Assembly: GCA_946625225.1 (NCBI GenBank)
Contig: CAMOTA010000013.1
Coordinates: 1-42,388, forward strand
DNA length: 42,388 nucleotides
Reading direction: 5' to 3'
DNA from: UBA9715 sp003452695
GTDB taxonomy: Bacteria; Actinomycetota; Coriobacteriia; Coriobacteriales; Eggerthellaceae
Shown: piece after piece, positions 42,350 to 42,388 of the stretch
Numbering within the stretch: position 1 is the first letter of the stretch
How the letters are laid out: the number at the start of each line of letters is the position of its first letter
The notes under the pieces: model-generated
The model's database searches: none
What the model was told of the DNA's origin: nothing
The model's input: the letters and a program-made list of their open reading frames with translations, nothing else
Program-made: the position numbers and the translations under genes

Positions 42350-42388
42350 CTACGAACCTAGCTTGTCGGCTTCTTCCACGTCGAAGCC
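42350..42388 (-). CDS. C-terminal end of a further gene (partial)
   Basis: The last 12 codons before a TAG read GFDVEEADKLGS; the gene continues beyond the window. The frame is inferred from the stop followed at once by a hairpin. In related genomes truA or another translation gene often precedes rplM, but 12 residues are too few to name it. Confidence 0.35.
   Translation of the reverse strand, partial: GFDVEEADKLGS

Overview
The window looks like a chromosomal segment of a high-GC, Gram-positive gut or oral actinobacterium of the class Coriobacteriia, most likely family Eggerthellaceae (Slackia/Adlercreutzia/Eggerthella-like). This rests on the GC-rich sequence, large Ala/Asp/Ser-rich surface proteins with a PKTG-type sorting signal, a class III glutamine synthetase, an HspR-type heat-shock operator and the gene order aroQ::pepP-efp-aroC-aroK-aroB. 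The taxon is inferred, not proven. Almost all genes are on the minus strand; the plus strand carries only a decayed toxin-antitoxin pair, one lipoprotein and hsp20.

Layout. 1-686: inverted tandem 42-bp repeats and a REP-like palindrome. 687-7721: a 2344-residue cell-wall-anchored adhesin. 7722-10192: repeat-rich DNA around one orphan endonuclease-like gene. 10193-17563: shikimate-pathway operon, read right to left as aroQ::pepP fusion, efp, aroC, aroK, aroB and an SGNH-hydrolase lipoprotein. 17978-18574: a YfcE-like phosphodiesterase. 18600-20000: a scar-like segment with nested palindromes, a G-run tract, a frameshifted Ig-like domain remnant, a truncated Phd-type antitoxin and a ParE/RelE toxin whose 3' end has been replaced by a duplicated piece of the aroQ start region. 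20010-25735: a cyclophilin-like lipoprotein, aroE with an unusual insertion, mltG, ruvX, an M18 aminopeptidase and a zinc-ribbon protein. 26258-31512: a Tritrichomonas-type IMP dehydrogenase, hsp20 behind a HAIR operator, a nicotinamidase-like hydrolase, a TrpR-like regulator and citramalate synthase. 32187-37660: a three-gene operon of an ExbB/TolQ/MotA-type channel subunit, a DUF2149-type one-helix protein with a membrane aspartate, and a 1167-residue membrane-anchored surface protein with a poly-Asn tract. 38093-42388: apt, class III glnA, rpsI, rplM behind a clear promoter, and the last codons of a further gene.

How it fits together. Five shikimate-pathway genes are present (aroQ, aroC, aroK, aroB together; aroE apart). 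The surface genes (adhesin, SGNH lipoprotein, MltG, giant surface protein) point to a heavily decorated monoderm envelope. The strongest candidate for an undescribed system is the 32187-37660 operon: a proton-channel-like pair co-transcribed with a huge exported protein, in a lineage expected to lack an outer membrane and therefore a classical Ton/Tol target. A second candidate is a ~110-nt structured repeat present twice (32039-32148 and 41035-41143), each between a REP palindrome and the stop codon of a minus-strand gene, with partly compensatory base changes between copies. Almost every longer intergenic gap carries its own palindromic element.
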